Counted from the stretch's first letter, positions 1-10,544 are shown. The stretch: DNA of 64,000 nt from Paralithodes platypus (GCA_032716605.1 CM064572.1:39623777-39687776); one strand, 5' to 3'. A program made the numbers and translations. Notes: a model not told the origin generated them from the sequence alone.

Positions 1-771
1 CCAACGAACCCCCTTAGGGCCTAGGCCTACCCAAAAATACTTTGACCTTTCCCATTCACCACGACCGTCTAAATTCAATCTCCATTTACTATTCGAAATT
101 CTGGATAATCCCATTTCTTACGTCAATATATAAGATTCATTCTTTTATGTTCCTTATACGATTGGATAATACAAAATGGAGGTTATGCTTTTGCCTCCGT
201 TTGTCTGATTGTCTGTCTCTCAAAACGTTATTAACCTATGTTTAGGAAATTTGGTGGGCTGATAGGATATGCTCCAAGTAAGAAGTGAATTGATTTAGGA
301 GGCGATCGGTAGAGCGTATACCTCCGCCAGTGTCGGCAGAGGTAAGTGCCTACCCGATTGCCTCTCAAGTTGATATGAACAGTTTATGAATATAAACATG
401 GAACGTGATTATCTGTTTCGTTTACACACACACACACACACACACACATACACACACACACACTCGGTCACAGTGGCCAAGCACACTGAGTCATTGTACT
501 TCTGTCGCGCCTCGGCTCTGGTAGCGCTGGTTCGATCACAGCTACCTGCTGTTGAGGTTTATGTAAAAGAACTGTCCAGGCTGTGGAAGTTAGATGTGGA
601 TGCCCACATCCTACCCCCACCGGAGGTATGTAGGTTCCCTTGTGGCAGCCAGGGTCTATATGTTGACTACTTAGACTAACAGGAATTGTGTATTTTCAGC
701 CTCACTGGCTGCCGGCTCGAGATAAACATATTCTTATTATCATTATTACACACAAAACCAATGATTAAGCA
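1..771. other. Unassigned AT-rich DNA
   Basis: No coding region, tRNA or transposon end is recognised here. A CA microsatellite lies inside it, and a frame of 97 codons over 386-679 starts in that microsatellite and has no family resemblance I recognise. The last 14 bases are the GA tract that borders the LINE-A copy to the right. Confidence 0.5.
424..462. repeat. (CA)n microsatellite
   Basis: About 19 CA units with one CATA interruption, seen directly. Confidence 0.95.
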
Positions 772-785
772 AGAGAGAGAGAGAG
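772..785. repeat. (GA)n tract at LINE-A copy 1 3' end
   Basis: A short GA run directly abuts the 3' end of LINE-A copy 1 (which reads toward lower coordinates). A matching GA run lies at its other end at 2494-2526. Confidence 0.85.
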
Positions 786-2491
786 TACAAAGGAGTACAA
801 AGGAAATCAAGCAACAACAGGTCTAGTGATCCTTCTAGGCTGCTTGTCCTCCAAAACACTGAGGATCAAGTGTCCAAACAGTGGGTTAGAGTGGGTAAGG
901 GAACATTGGAAAGGGAACTACTGCCCTGGAACTAATTTCCGTGGCAGGATTAGGAAGTTAGTAGGGGACAGATGGGTTAGTAACTGAGGGGGGGATAAAA
1001 TAAAGTTATTCATTTACAAATGCAGTCAGTCGCGCTTTTGATGCGAGATATTTGTCTAAGCGGAGTTTAAATGAATCAACGGTGCTGCAGTCTATAACGT
1101 CTCGGGGAAGCCCATTCCACAAGTTGACAACTCCATTGAAGAAGAAATTCTTAGATTCGTGCGAGTTAAAAGATTTACCAAATATTTTGCAACCGTTTGT
1201 TTCCCTGCGTGTAATTAGATTGGTCGATAGTGAAGTACTTACTACAGTTCATATTGTCGATGCCTTTGATGATTTTGAATACTTGAATTAAGTCACCTCT
1301 TAATCTGCACTGGGTTAAAGGAAATAGATTTAATTCTCTAAGACGCTCTTCGTATGGTTTGTTCTTTAGACTAGGTATCATTTTGGTAACTCTACGTTGA
1401 ACTCGTTCTAGCTTGTTTATATCTTTTTGGTAATAAGGGCACCAGGATTGAACACAGTATTCCAGAAGAGGGCAGACTAAGGAATTGTAAAGGGTTAGGA
1501 TAACTTCTTTGGATTTATGCTCAAATGACCTGCCTATAAAGCCAATTATTTTGTTTGCCTTCTTAACAACTTCTGAACATTGTTGACTCGGTTTTAGGTT
1601 ACTCGATATTGTTACTCCCAGATCGGTTTCTCTGGTTACATTCTTAAGCTGAGTGCCATTCATCAAATAGTTTGCTTTCTCATTTAGGTATCCGATATGT
1701 ATTACTTTACATTTATCCGCATTGAAACTCATTTACCAAATTTGGGCCCAACATGACAATTTATCTAGATTGTGTTGCATATCGTCAACTTCTTCTTTTG
1801 AGAGTACGCTATTTGCAATTTTTGTATCGTCAGCAAATTTTGAGATTGTACAGGTGAGACCCTCATCTATGTCATTGATGTAAATTAGAAAGATAATTGG
1901 TCCTAATACCGATCCCTGGGGTACATTTAGATGCCTTACCGTTTATGACTACTCTTTGCTTTCTGTCGCTGAGCCAATTTTCTATCCATTTCAACACACC
2001 GTCTTGTATTCCATGCGCGTTTAGTTTTAGCAGTAAACGTTTGTGGGGAACTTTGTCAAAGGCCTTTTGAAAATCAAGGTATATAATATCTACAGCTTTA
2101 CTCTCATCGTAGAGGTTGAGGATATCGTGGAAGAAGTCTAAAAGGTTTGTTAAACAGGAACGTTTTTTACGAAAGCCGTGTTGAGTGTCTTTAAGTAAGT
2201 TACTTGCCTCTAAGTGATTTACGAGTCTGTCTCTTATGACCGTTTCTAGCATTTTACATACAATTGAGGTTAAGCTAATTGGACGATAGTTACTGGGTAG
2301 GGATTTGCTGCCTTTTTTTAATATCGGTGTTACGTTGGCTAGCTTCCACTGATCAGGCATAGTCCCAGACTGCAAGGATTCATTGAATAGCAATGTCAGT
2401 GGTTTGGAGAGCTCATCCTTAGCTTCCTTTAGAACTCTAGGCGAGATTGTATCAGGTCCAGGCGTTTTATTTACCTTGAGTTTATCTAAAC

Positions 2492-2493
<2 letters not shown>
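786..2493 (-). mobile_element. LINE-A copy 1 (CR1/L2-like), 5'-truncated
   Basis: The 3' end carries the family's terminal motif (GTACAAAGGAG on the plus strand, repeated) and a 3' UTR shared by all copies in this window. The copy runs from the 3' end to a point just before RT motif 1 (TPGPD) and breaks at a GA tract. Five other copies lie at 12.4, 31.2, 34.8, 53.2 and 54.9 kb. Confidence 0.9.
1030..2490 (-). pseudogene. LINE-A reverse transcriptase, C-terminal part, broken
   Basis: Two reading frames hold the reverse transcriptase of a CR1-like LINE. 1872-2490 covers the TPGPDTISP motif, NYRPISL, QHGFRKKRS and the catalytic-A region YLDFQKAFDKVPHK. 1175-1732 covers the palm end DLGVTISS and the C-terminal domain with EYCVQSWCPYY and RRVTKMIPSL. 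The frames are separated because about 21 bases, including part of the GVPQGS motif, are missing near 1922 compared with the other copies, and further changes close the FADD frame at about 1733. Such an enzyme would reverse-transcribe its own RNA at a nicked target in the nucleus; this copy cannot. Confidence 0.9.

Positions 2494-2526
<33 letters not shown>
2494..2526. repeat. (GA)n tract at LINE-A copy 1 5' break
   Basis: Sixteen or so AG units begin exactly where the LINE sequence stops. The other copies continue here with unrelated sequence, so GA is flanking target DNA and not part of the element. Confidence 0.9.
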
Positions 2527-2527
<1 letters not shown>

Positions 2528-2529
<2 letters not shown>

Positions 2530-2811
2530 CCATAACTTCCATAGTAGCTCCCCATAATCACAGATTCTCGAAGCCATATATCATTTTAAATTCAATCAGA
2601 AGTAGAAGATTGGCTATGTGAAGTTAATCAACATTATCCTCTTCGATAACATGTGATTGATAGTGGAGTGAGGAATGTCAAAGTTATATATACCTATAAT
2701 CTATATCATACTTAGCTAGCTTTATATTGTATTAGTCTTTATATTTTATTAGTGAAGGGTGTGTATTAGACGGAGCTAAGTTTTGGCTTTTGTAAACACT
2801 CACACACTAAT
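2528..2811. other. Unassigned AT-rich DNA
   Basis: No gene, repeat family or element end recognised. Confidence 0.4.
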
Positions 2812-2881
2812 GTAATGTAGTAATGGTTTAGATGCATAATATGCATCTAAACCATTACACCACCAACACAGTTAATCTATA
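2812..2881. repeat. SINE-2 head fragment with a palindrome
   Basis: The A-box part of the tRNA-like SINE-2 head (ATGGTTTAGATGC) is followed by its reverse complement, giving a near-perfect palindrome at about 2821-2859. The remainder (ACACCACCAACACAGTTA) matches SINE-2 copies at 8.4 and 31.1 kb. A mariner-type element is inserted directly after it. Confidence 0.65.
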
Positions 2882-2883
2882 TA

Positions 2884-3937
2884 CAGGGTGTTTTAAAACA
2901 ACACTGCCAGACATAATCTGCTAATTAGTAAATACAATAACGAAGAAGATTATCTAAGGACAAAATGCAAAATAATATACCATTAATGATTTAAACCGCA
3001 TAGAGTAAAATAATTAGTGACACCCAGGTATGAGCTATAATCCGAACACGGGCTAGTGTCCCCCCTCCCCCCCAAATAGCCTACCGCTTGCCTCCCATCC
3101 CTGTTCGAGTTTTTCTTCGAAGCTTTGGAGTCATAACGAATCTTCTCATGTGTTTAATCATCTGCTCGGCCATGGTGCTATCTTCTTCTGTCATAGTGAT
3201 TTTATTTACCTTATAATATCACATAAATATGGATTGTCGTTATTTAGGTGTGTCTCTGTCTTTGTTATTTTATACTCGTTAAGTCCAAGTGACGTAAATT
3301 GTTTGTTTTGGGTACCATTAGATGATTTTAAATATTCATTAGTGAACACTGTATACTTGTATGTCTACAGTTACGTAAAAATCGTCAAACTTCAACCATA
3401 AAACTGATAAGACATATTTCGTTAGTACTCTGTGATAATAGTAACGTTATGAGGTATTTGTATTGAAACAGTAAATTGCACAGGAACACTTTTTCCCATT
3501 CAAACAGTTTCACGAATGATTAAATTACCTATAGCAGTGTTCGGATACCTGACCCAGACTTGAGATTCATTATTTTACCTCTTGGTCATCGTTACAAATG
3601 GTGCATATCTTTTTACGCTACTTGGATTATAATACTTAGCAGTTTTCTTCTAATTGCAAAATATCATTACCAATTTTATGTTACTTTGATTTTGTAATTA
3701 TTCATATGTGATTAGGTCATTAGATATCTCCTCTTTCCCTTTTTTACTTGGTAATCATTCATAGTATGTATCATATGTTTTGTGCTGAGCTCAGAACCCT
3801 GTTTTGCTACATTTCTAAATAACCATTTATCTCCGTTACAATATAGTTTTTGGTAAAAATAGAATAGAAATATGTGTATTATATATGTTTAGCAATGTGG
3901 TCGTCATACTCTGGCAGTGTTGTTTTAAAACACCCTG
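2884..3937. mobile_element. Non-autonomous mariner-type element
   Basis: The two ends are inverted copies of each other for about 32 bp: the left end starts CAGGGTGTTTTAAAACAACA and the right end is its reverse complement. Both ends are bounded by TA, the expected duplication for Tc1/mariner elements. CAGGGTG-type ends are typical of mariners. At 1,054 bp it could almost hold a transposase, but the longest frame (83 codons, 3150-3401) shows no D-D-D core or HTH, so it looks non-autonomous or badly decayed. Confidence 0.8.
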
Positions 3938-3939
3938 TA

Positions 3940-4044
3940 TAATCGTCTGGCCTTAGCACCAAAGAAGCCTCCGCCAGCACAGTGTGAGATATTCACTGAT
4001 GACCTCTACTACGATTCCACTTAAACTTTGGTCCACACCAAGAC
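3940..4044. other. Unassigned
   Basis: Short stretch between two elements with nothing recognised. Confidence 0.4.
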
Positions 4045-4138
4045 CATATTATGTTGTTGGTGTGGAGTCCCGAGCTCGAATCCCGGGAGGTCCATATGCT
4101 TTCATTAGTTATTCAAGTACATTGGGGTTTGTAATGGA
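4045..4138 (+). mobile_element. SINE-2 copy (tRNA-derived)
   Basis: Contains the B-box-like GCTCGAATCCCGGGAGG and the downstream body (CATATGCTTTCATTAGTTA) shared with copies at 8.3, 8.65 and 31.0 kb. It is cut by the hairpin-ended element that follows; a short continuation (ATTAATGTTAA) appears at about 5271. Confidence 0.7.
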
Positions 4139-5270
4139 TTATCAACTCTGCGTAAGCAGAGTTTGGTATCGCCCCCCCCTCGTATAGTGGGTACCACACG
4201 AAAAAAATGTCTGTCGTCGTCGTCGTCGTCCGTCTGTCTCGGAACTCCTCCTAGACCGTTGGACGGATTTTCACCAAATTTCACACAAACATTTGTTGCG
4301 TGAATGCGAACGTCAGTCAAATTTTTTGAATTTATGCAATAGTTATGATTTTAGGTCCAACATTTGGTTTTACCTCCCCCCCCTCCCCCTTCCCGGACCC
4401 CCCCCCCCTCCCCCCCCCCCCCTACCCTCCCAGCAATGATGGCGTTCTGGGGGCGAAAACATCTCGCTACGTATTTGCTAGGTTAAGTTAGTTTAGTTGG
4501 CATTAGAAGTGATTGTAGTAATATTTGGATTGATGGTGATAGTAGTATTGATGGTGATAATAGTAGTGATGATGGTTGTAGTTGTATTGATGATGATGAC
4601 AGTAGTGATGATGATGACAGTAGTAGATATGATGGTGACAGTAGTAGATATGATGGTGACAGGATTAGTAGTAGTGATGATGGTCATAATAGGAGTGATG
4701 ATGGTGACAAGTAATGATGATGGTAGTGACGATGGTGTGAGTATTAGTGATGATGGTGAGTAGTAGTGAGGATGGTGAAAGTTGAAGTGATGACAATAGT
4801 TGTGATGATGAAGATCATAGTAATGGTGATGATGGCAGTAGTGGTGATGATGGTGACAGTAGGATACATGATGGTAATACTTGTGACAATAGTAATGATG
4901 ATGGTTATAGTAGCAGTGATGATGTTAACAGTAGTAATGATGATTGTAAGATGGTGGTGATGATAGTAGTAATGATGGTTGATAGTTGTAGTATCAATGA
5001 TGATAGTAGAGATTAAGATGGTAGTGACAATGGTGACAGTAGTAGTGATGATGGTGAGAGTAGTAGCGATGATTGTAATTGTAGTAGTGATGATGATCAT
5101 AGTAATGGTGATGATGACAGTAGTCGTGATGATTGTGGCAGTTGTAGTGATGATGGCAGCAGTAGTGATGATGGTGATTGTGATTGATGATGGTATTAGT
5201 AGTGATAAGGGTAACGCATCGCAGAGTTGGGTAGTCATTTTGATTTTGGGCAAAACGGCACATCTACTTT
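4137..5270. mobile_element. Helentron/HINE-like element copy 1 with tandem-repeat core
   Basis: Left end: hairpin AACTCTGC-GTAA-GCAGAGTT at 4144-4163, then a (GTC)n run and a conserved ~90-bp block ending near 4325, C-runs, a unique stretch with GGCGTTCTGGG, then about 700 bp of degenerate TGATGG/GTAGTGA minisatellite, then the right end with GCAGAGTT (inverted relative to the left end) and a GCAAAACGGCA hairpin remnant. A near-identical copy lies at 5697-6823. No protein is encoded. Terminal hairpins, subterminal inverted repeats and a tandem-repeat core recall Helentron-derived elements, but the assignment is tentative. Confidence 0.55.
4505..5195. repeat. Degenerate TGATGG / GTAGTGA minisatellite
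   Basis: Roughly 18-bp units such as AGTAGTGATGATGGTGAC. Long open frames on both strands here are a consequence of the 3-bp periodicity and are not genes. Confidence 0.9.
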
Positions 5271-5334
5271 ATTAATGTTAATAACATTAGGGCTGGTCCT
5301 ATACAGAGTGAGGTTTGGCATCCTGTAACCAACC

Positions 5335-5696
5335 TTATGAGTTACTGTTTTTTTTTCTTCTATGTGATTGAGGGAGGCAAAAGGCATAACTGCCTATAGC
5401 GAGTGCCTCCCCCATAGTTGAAAGAGTGGCAGGGCCAAAATCAAGGGACGTTCGAGCTAAAATGCCTGGACACACAGGGTTTGAAGCAATTTAAGTCACA
5501 GGAAGAGGGAAAGACTGATTCTGGGAGAGAGTACCAGAGCTCAGCTGTTGAGTAGAAGAAAGTTTGAGAGTAACGTTTCACTCTTGGGTTGGAGAGTTGC
5601 ACAGAGTAGGGGTGGGATTGAATTGCAAGACGGGTACCGTACCACGTGCCCTACGTAAAGGAGGTGGTATGCACTGGGATAGCTCTGAGGAACACT
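5335..5696 (-). pseudogene. LINE-C 3' end: RT C-terminus and 3' UTR
   Basis: Reads toward lower coordinates. It contains the coding segment for SVP..., the LCATLQPK/TAELWYSLPESVFPS-like C-terminus in shifting frames, and the family 3' UTR ending GCCTTTTGCCTCC...CACATAG plus an A-run at 5348-5360. It is the same family as 20.2, 27.2 and 37.2 kb. The rest of this copy lies at 6829-7737; the hairpin-ended element separates them, and around 80 bases of the C-terminal domain seem lost at the junction. Confidence 0.8.
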
Positions 5697-6823
5697 GATT
5701 ATCAACTCTGCGTAAGCAGAGTTTGGTATCGCCCCCCCCCCCCCCCTCCGTATAGTGGGTACCACACGAAAAAATGTCTGTCGTCGTCGTCGTCGTCGTC
5801 CGTCTGTCTCGGAACTCCTCCTAGACCGTTGGACGGATTTTCACCAAATTTCACACGAACATTTGTTGCGTAAATGCAACCGTCAGACAATTTTTTTTTT
5901 TTTTGAATTTATTCAATAGTTATGATTTTAGGTCCAAAATATGGTTTAGCCCCCCCCCCCCCCAGCAATGATGGCGTTCTGGGAGCGAAAACATCTCGCT
6001 ACGCATTTGCTAGGTTGTTAGTTTAGTTGGCATTAGAAGTGAAGGTAGTAATATTTGGATTTATGGTGATAGTAGTGATAATGGTGATAATTGTAGTGAT
6101 GATGGTTGTAGTTGTATTGATGATGACGACAGTAGTGATGATGATGACAGTAGTAGATATGATGGTGACAGTAGTAGTAATGATGGTCATAGTAGTAGTG
6201 ATGCTGGTGCCAAGTAATGATGATAGTTGTAGTGATGATGGAAGTGACGATGGTGTGAGTATTAGTGATGATGGTGAGTAGTAGTGAGGATGGTGAAATT
6301 TGTAGTGATGATGACGATAGTTGTGGTGATGAAGTTCATAGTAATGGTGATGATGGCAGTAGTAGTTATTATCGTGACAGTAGAATACATTATGGTAATA
6401 TTTGTGACAGTAGTAATGATGATGGTTATAGTAGTAGTGATGATGTTAACAGTAGTAGTGATGATGTTAACAGTAGTAATGATGATTGTAAGATGGTGGT
6501 AATGATATTAGTAATGATGGTTGATAGTTGTAGTATCAATGATGATAGTAGTGATTAAGATGCTAGTGACAATGGACAGTGATTATGGTGAGAGTAGTAG
6601 TGATAATTGTAATTGTAGTAGTGATGATGATCATAGTAATGGTGATGATGACAGTACTTGTGATGATTGTGGCAGTTGTAGTGATGATGGCAGTTGTAGT
6701 GATGATGGCAGTAGTAGTGATTATGTTGATTGTGATTGATGATGGTATTAGTAGTGATGATGGTAACCCATCGCAGAGTTGGGTATGCCGTTTTGATTTT
6801 GGGCAAAACGGCACGTCTACTTT
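5697..6823. mobile_element. Helentron/HINE-like element copy 2, inserted in LINE-C
   Basis: Same structure as the copy at 4137-5270: the identical left hairpin at 5704-5723, a (GTC)n run, the conserved block, a minisatellite core at 6035-6755, and a right end with a 9-bp hairpin GCCGTTTTG (6787-6795) / CAAAACGGC (6804-6812). LINE-C sequence on both sides shows it inserted there. Confidence 0.6.
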
Positions 6824-6828
6824 ATTAT

Positions 6829-7737
6829 AGTAGCGATAGAATAGCGAGAGAGATGCAACATTGCGGCGGAGAGAGAGAGATTGCAGAGAGTTGGTGAGTG
6901 GACGGGAGTTAATGATACGAAAGGCCTTCCTTTCAACTTTGTCTAGGAGAGCGGTGTGAGAGGAACCTCCCCACACATGTGAACAATACTCAATACAAGG
7001 GCGCACTATGCCCCTGTACAGAGCAAGAAGCTGTGCAGGGGAAAAAAAAACCCTAAGGCGGTTGAGCACACCCAGCTTCTGGGAGGCTGCCTTAGCAAGA
7101 CTGGCAATATGGTCCTTCCAAATGAGAGCAGAAGAAAAAGAGACACCAAGAATATTGAGAGACGATGAAGGGTTGATTTTTGTATTGTTGAAGAATAAGG
7201 GATAGTCAGCTGGGAGATCCTGACGGGTAGATAGATGGAGAAATTGGGTTTTGGAAGCATTAAAGTTAACAAGGTTTTCTCTGCCTCAATTGGAAATAGT
7301 ATTTAGATCAGAATTTAAGAGTTCTATGGCTTCATTACGTTTGTCGTTGAGGGATTGCTGGCTGGGGCGTTCTGAAAAACTAAAGGAGTAGTGTAAGGTT
7401 GAGTCGTCTGCGTATGAATGGATAGGAATTAGGTTACAGTTAAGGAGATCATTTATACAAATTAGAAAGAGAATAGGAGATAGGACAGAGCCCTGAGGAA
7501 CACCGGAGTTTATAGGGTGAGGAAGTGAACAATGGCCGTCCACAACCGCGGCTATGGAACGGCCGGAAAGGAAATTAGAGACAAAGGCACGGATGGAGGG
7601 ATAGAAACCGAAGGAGGGTAGTTTAGAAATTAAAGATTTGTGCCAGACTCTATCGAAGGCTTTCGATATGTCTAGTGCAATAGAAAAAGTCTCACCGAAG
7701 TCCCGAAAGTTGGATGACCAAGAGTTGTTTGTCTGTC
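6829..7737 (-). pseudogene. LINE-C reverse transcriptase, broken
   Basis: Minus-strand translation gives, in order, DISKAFDRVWHKSL (catalytic A), INSGVPQGSVLSPILFL, HSYADDSTLH (catalytic B with ADD), an internal stop where sister elements have NGWG, NILGVSFSS, the thumb/C-terminal block LLALYRGIVRPCIEYCSHVWG and FRIINS...LSLRRNVASLSLFYRY. The frame is split by that stop and by an A-run frameshift at 7043-7050. Jockey-superfamily non-LTR retrotransposon by motif order; a relative of LINE-B at 22.5 kb. Confidence 0.85.
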
Positions 7738-7785
7738 CTACTTTTCTTCTTGGGTCAAGGGCTAGGAATCATCCACCCCTTGTAA

Positions 7786-8115
7786 AATTGACCATATTAC
7801 CAGTCTTGCTAAGACAGCTCCGAGAAGTCGGGTGTGCTCAACCGCCTCAAGGAGTTCTTTATTCCTGCACAGCTTCTTGCTCTGTACAGGGGCACAGTGT
7901 GTCCTTGTATTGAGTATTGTTCACATGTGTGGAGAGGATCCTCTCACACCGCATTCCTAGACAAAATAGAAAGGAAAGCCTTTCGTATCATTAGGTCAAC
8001 TCCCGTCCACTCACCACCTCTCTGCAATATATCTCTCTCTTCGCCGCAATGTTGCATCTTGGCAGTTCTGCCTTTTGTCTCCCTCACTCACATAGAAAAA
8101 AAAACACTCCCCCCC
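7786..8115 (+). pseudogene. LINE-C fragment, inverted relative to its neighbour
   Basis: Plus-strand copy encoding the LLALYRGTVCPCIEYCSHVWR and AFLDKIERKAFRI segments, then an internal deletion that jumps from the RRNVAS region straight to the 3' UTR (CTGCCTTTTGTCTCCCTCAC) and an A-rich tail near 8094-8103. It faces the copy at 5335-7737 head to head. Confidence 0.8.
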
Positions 8116-8248
8116 CCCTCTCTCTCTTTCTCTCTCAGCGCTCTCTTTAATTATTCACCTGGCCTCCATCAGGTGGGGCAGGTAGCCTCTTAAGAAACGC
8201 ATCAGACATAATATATTTCCTTCGGTAATGGAGTTAAAGCCGTCAGCG

Positions 8249-8270
8249 AGAGAGAGAGAGAGAGAGAGAA
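8249..8270. repeat. (GA)n microsatellite
   Basis: Ten or so GA units, seen directly. Confidence 0.9.
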
Positions 8271-8297
8271 GAGTGAAGGAGTGGGACAACCGTAACA

Positions 8298-8441
8298 CCC
8301 CGTTCTTAACATTAATCATCAATTACAAACCCCAATGTATTTGAATAAACTAATGAAAGCATATGGTCCTCCCGGGATTCGAACTTGGGACACCACACCA
8401 AGAACCTAAGCATCTAAACCATTACACCACCAACACAGTTA
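8298..8441 (-). mobile_element. SINE-2 copy
   Basis: On the minus strand: tRNA-like head GTGTTGGTGGTGTAATGG with GGTTTAGATGC, B-box GTTCGAATCCCGGGAGG, body CATATGCTTTCATTAG and 3' part TAAGAACGGGGTGTTA. This is a pseudo-tRNA promoter, not a functional tRNA. Two more partial or full copies are at 8626 and 30965. Confidence 0.8.
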
Positions 8442-8625
8442 AAGGTTGCGTACACGATCACGATTAATATCCATTTTCGATTTTTGGATATCAATCTAAT
8501 CATGTACTCGATCCAACTGCATTATGGAAAGCGTAATGTTTTAGTGAGTGGAAAGAACAATGAATGGGGCCAAGATCACTAAGGATCGGCCTCGCTATAC
8601 ATTAGTTCCTGAACCTATAGAATTA

Positions 8626-8733
8626 AGTAACACACCGTTCTTAACAATAATCATCAATTACAAACCCCAGTGTACTTGAATAAACTAATGAAAGCATATG
8701 GTCCTCCCGGATTTAGAACTCGGGACACCACAC
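8626..8733 (-). mobile_element. SINE-2 copy, head-truncated
   Basis: Same body and 3' end as the 8.3-kb copy (TAAGAACGGTGTGTTAC on the minus strand) up to the B-box region, then unrelated sequence. Confidence 0.75.
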
Positions 8734-9049
8734 CTTGCCTGTTCTGGGTTACAAAAGACGTTCAGAAAATAACAATATACATAAAAAGTAGCAAACTACG
8801 TCTAGATAACAATAAAAAACAAGAACAACAAAACTCCAAGAGTACCTAGGAAGAATACCAAGAGTCGAGCATTGGAAGGAAGGAAGGGAGGGAGGCAACA
8901 CAATATAATTATTGTGTTATTTGATTTAGACGAGAAATTCAATAGAGAGATCTAATATTAGGGAGGGAGGCGGGAAGGGGCGAATGGGGGGAGGATGAGG
9001 ACTATTGGATGTCATAGGCCCTTTAGGAAATAGTGGAGAGATAATTGGC
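8734..9049. other. Unassigned
   Basis: Purine-rich with GGGAGG runs around 8880-9000; no gene recognised. Confidence 0.4.
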
Positions 9050-9172
9050 GATATTTATCTTGAAGGAGGGTCTTGGAGAGTTGTTTTTTAAGCTTGATGG
9101 AGGTCTAGGGAGGAAACTATTTTTTTTTTTTACATAAATGAGCAAATAAATACGGCCATCCCCCTCTTAATC
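9050..9172 (+). mobile_element. TTAA-1 miniature element, right part only
   Basis: Shares AAGCTTGATGGAGGTCTAGG and the right end (CCATCCCC before TTAA) with the complete copies at 27.5 and 48.5 kb. Confidence 0.65.
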
Positions 9173-9295
9173 GTGCCAATCATGTCTTTTACTCTATAAT
9201 TTGATCTATGTATGTTTGTGCTGCCTTCCTTCCAATGCTCCATTTTTGGTATTCAATATCATCATTATTTGATTTTACTATTGGTGGTTGTTAGA

Positions 9296-9500
9296 TGGAT
9301 GTAGATGGATAGTTCAATCCCACGCTCAGGCATGAAGGTTTTTCGCATACACTGGTATATTAGCCGGTACCGTTTCCCTTGAGCAAAGAAATGGGTAATA
9401 GTGTCTGGTAATAAACTTTGGTCGAGCGCTAGTGAATCTCGGAGCGAGGGCTAAAGAGAAATGGCGCTATATAAGTAACCTGATTATTAGTATTATTACC
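9296..9500 (+). mobile_element. SINE-3 copy with (ATT)n-like tail
   Basis: B-box-like AGTTCAATCCCACGC, the body CCCTTGAGCAAAGAAATGGG and the 3' end GGCGCTATATAAGTAACCTG followed by ATTATTAGTATTATTA. This 3' end is of a type shared by many invertebrate SINEs and partner LINEs. One copy only in the window. Confidence 0.6.
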
Positions 9501-9548
9501 GGTATTTAGATAACTCAATCGATAAATAGATATTTAGAAAAATAAACA

Positions 9549-9626
9549 TATATAGATATAGATATATAGATTGATAGACATAGACAGATAGACATATATA
9601 GATAGATAGATAGATACATATATATG
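9549..9626. repeat. (ATAG)n microsatellite
   Basis: Degenerate ATAG/ATAGAC units. Confidence 0.85.
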
Positions 9627-9734
9627 TGTACGTTTTAAGAAAGGTATTTATTCATGCCATTCAAGTTTGTATATTTGTTTTGTTCTGGTGTTCTGTAATT
9701 TGATTGATTCTTCCTCTGTAGCCTAGTATTCGGG

Positions 9735-10470
9735 CACGTTTTGTATTTTTAGAGACATTTTGCTCTACTCCTATTTGTATTTGCAGTTTTACTTCGTTCT
9801 TCAGATATTTCGTATTGTATGCGTTATATTTTTATGTATTTATTATATATACCGGTATATGTTTGTTTGATTTTGGGGGAGGTATATTTATTGACAGTAA
9901 TTTATTTTTATTTATTTATATTTGTTTTTATTTTATTTTATTTTTGGGGGGAGGAGGAGGAGGAGGTATTTTGATTATGTTAGTCACGTGTGTATTTTTA
10001 GAGACATTTTTGCTTTACTGTTATTATTATTATTATCAGTTGTATTTCGTTCCTCAGAGATTTCGCATTGTATGCGTTTTATTTAATTTATTTATTATAT
10101 TTATATGTATTTTATTTTGGGGAAGGTATTTATATTGACTGTCTAGATAGCGTAATGCATTGTGCGCTGAATTTCGATGTGAGTATCCTGGGTTCGAGTC
10201 CTCGGAGTGCCACACGTATTTGTTGATTTCATTAATTGAGTTTAGATATAAAGTTGGTTGGTGTAAAAAACATAATAATTATATATTATTATCTTGAGGG
10301 AAGGTATTTATTGATGTCAGTCACGTTTTGTATTTTTAGATACATTTTGTTCTACTGGTATTTGCATCCTTATTTTTATATTATTTAATTATTCAGATAT
10401 TTTGTATTATACTGTACGTGCTGTATTTGGGGTTAGGTATGTATTTGTGTCAGTCACGCTTGTATTCTTC
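9735..10470. repeat. Direct tandem repeat, three to four units, with a SINE-1 insert
   Basis: The block CACGTTTTGTATTTTTAGAG recurs at about 9735, 9986, 10322 and partly at 10455. Units also share TTTCGTATTGTATGCGTT and a GGGGAAGGTATTTAT segment. The second unit is interrupted by a SINE-1 copy at 10140-10275. Frames here (for example 9815-10138) are AT-rich chance frames. Confidence 0.75.
10140..10275 (+). mobile_element. SINE-1 monomer
   Basis: tRNA-like unit: GATAGCGTAATGCATTG head, GATGTGAGTATCC, B-box GGGTTCGAGTCCTCGG and GTGCCACA, then body TTGATTTCATTAATTGAG and GTTGGTTGGTGTAAAAAAC. Same as the second half of the 36.0- and 26.8-kb copies. Confidence 0.8.
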
Positions 10471-10544
10471 AATGTAATTTGCTGGGTTTTGTTGTATTGT
10501 CTTTATGTGTGTCCTCCATGTAACAGGTAAGTGTTTTTGTTTCC

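Noticed and set aside
3150..3401. 83-codon frame in the mariner-type element as transposase
   Set aside because: No HTH, no D(34)D-type spacing, and wrong size; probably chance.
4493..5275. Several open frames on both strands (about 90-170 codons), rich in Val/Met or Ile/Thr
   Set aside because: They are translations of a TGATGG-type minisatellite with a 3-bp period, repeated in the second copy at 6.0-6.8 kb.
10140..10275. tRNA gene (A- and B-box motifs)
   Set aside because: The cloverleaf is incomplete, the unit is followed by a fixed non-tRNA body, and it recurs as a dispersed element: it is a SINE. The same holds for the SINE-2 loci.
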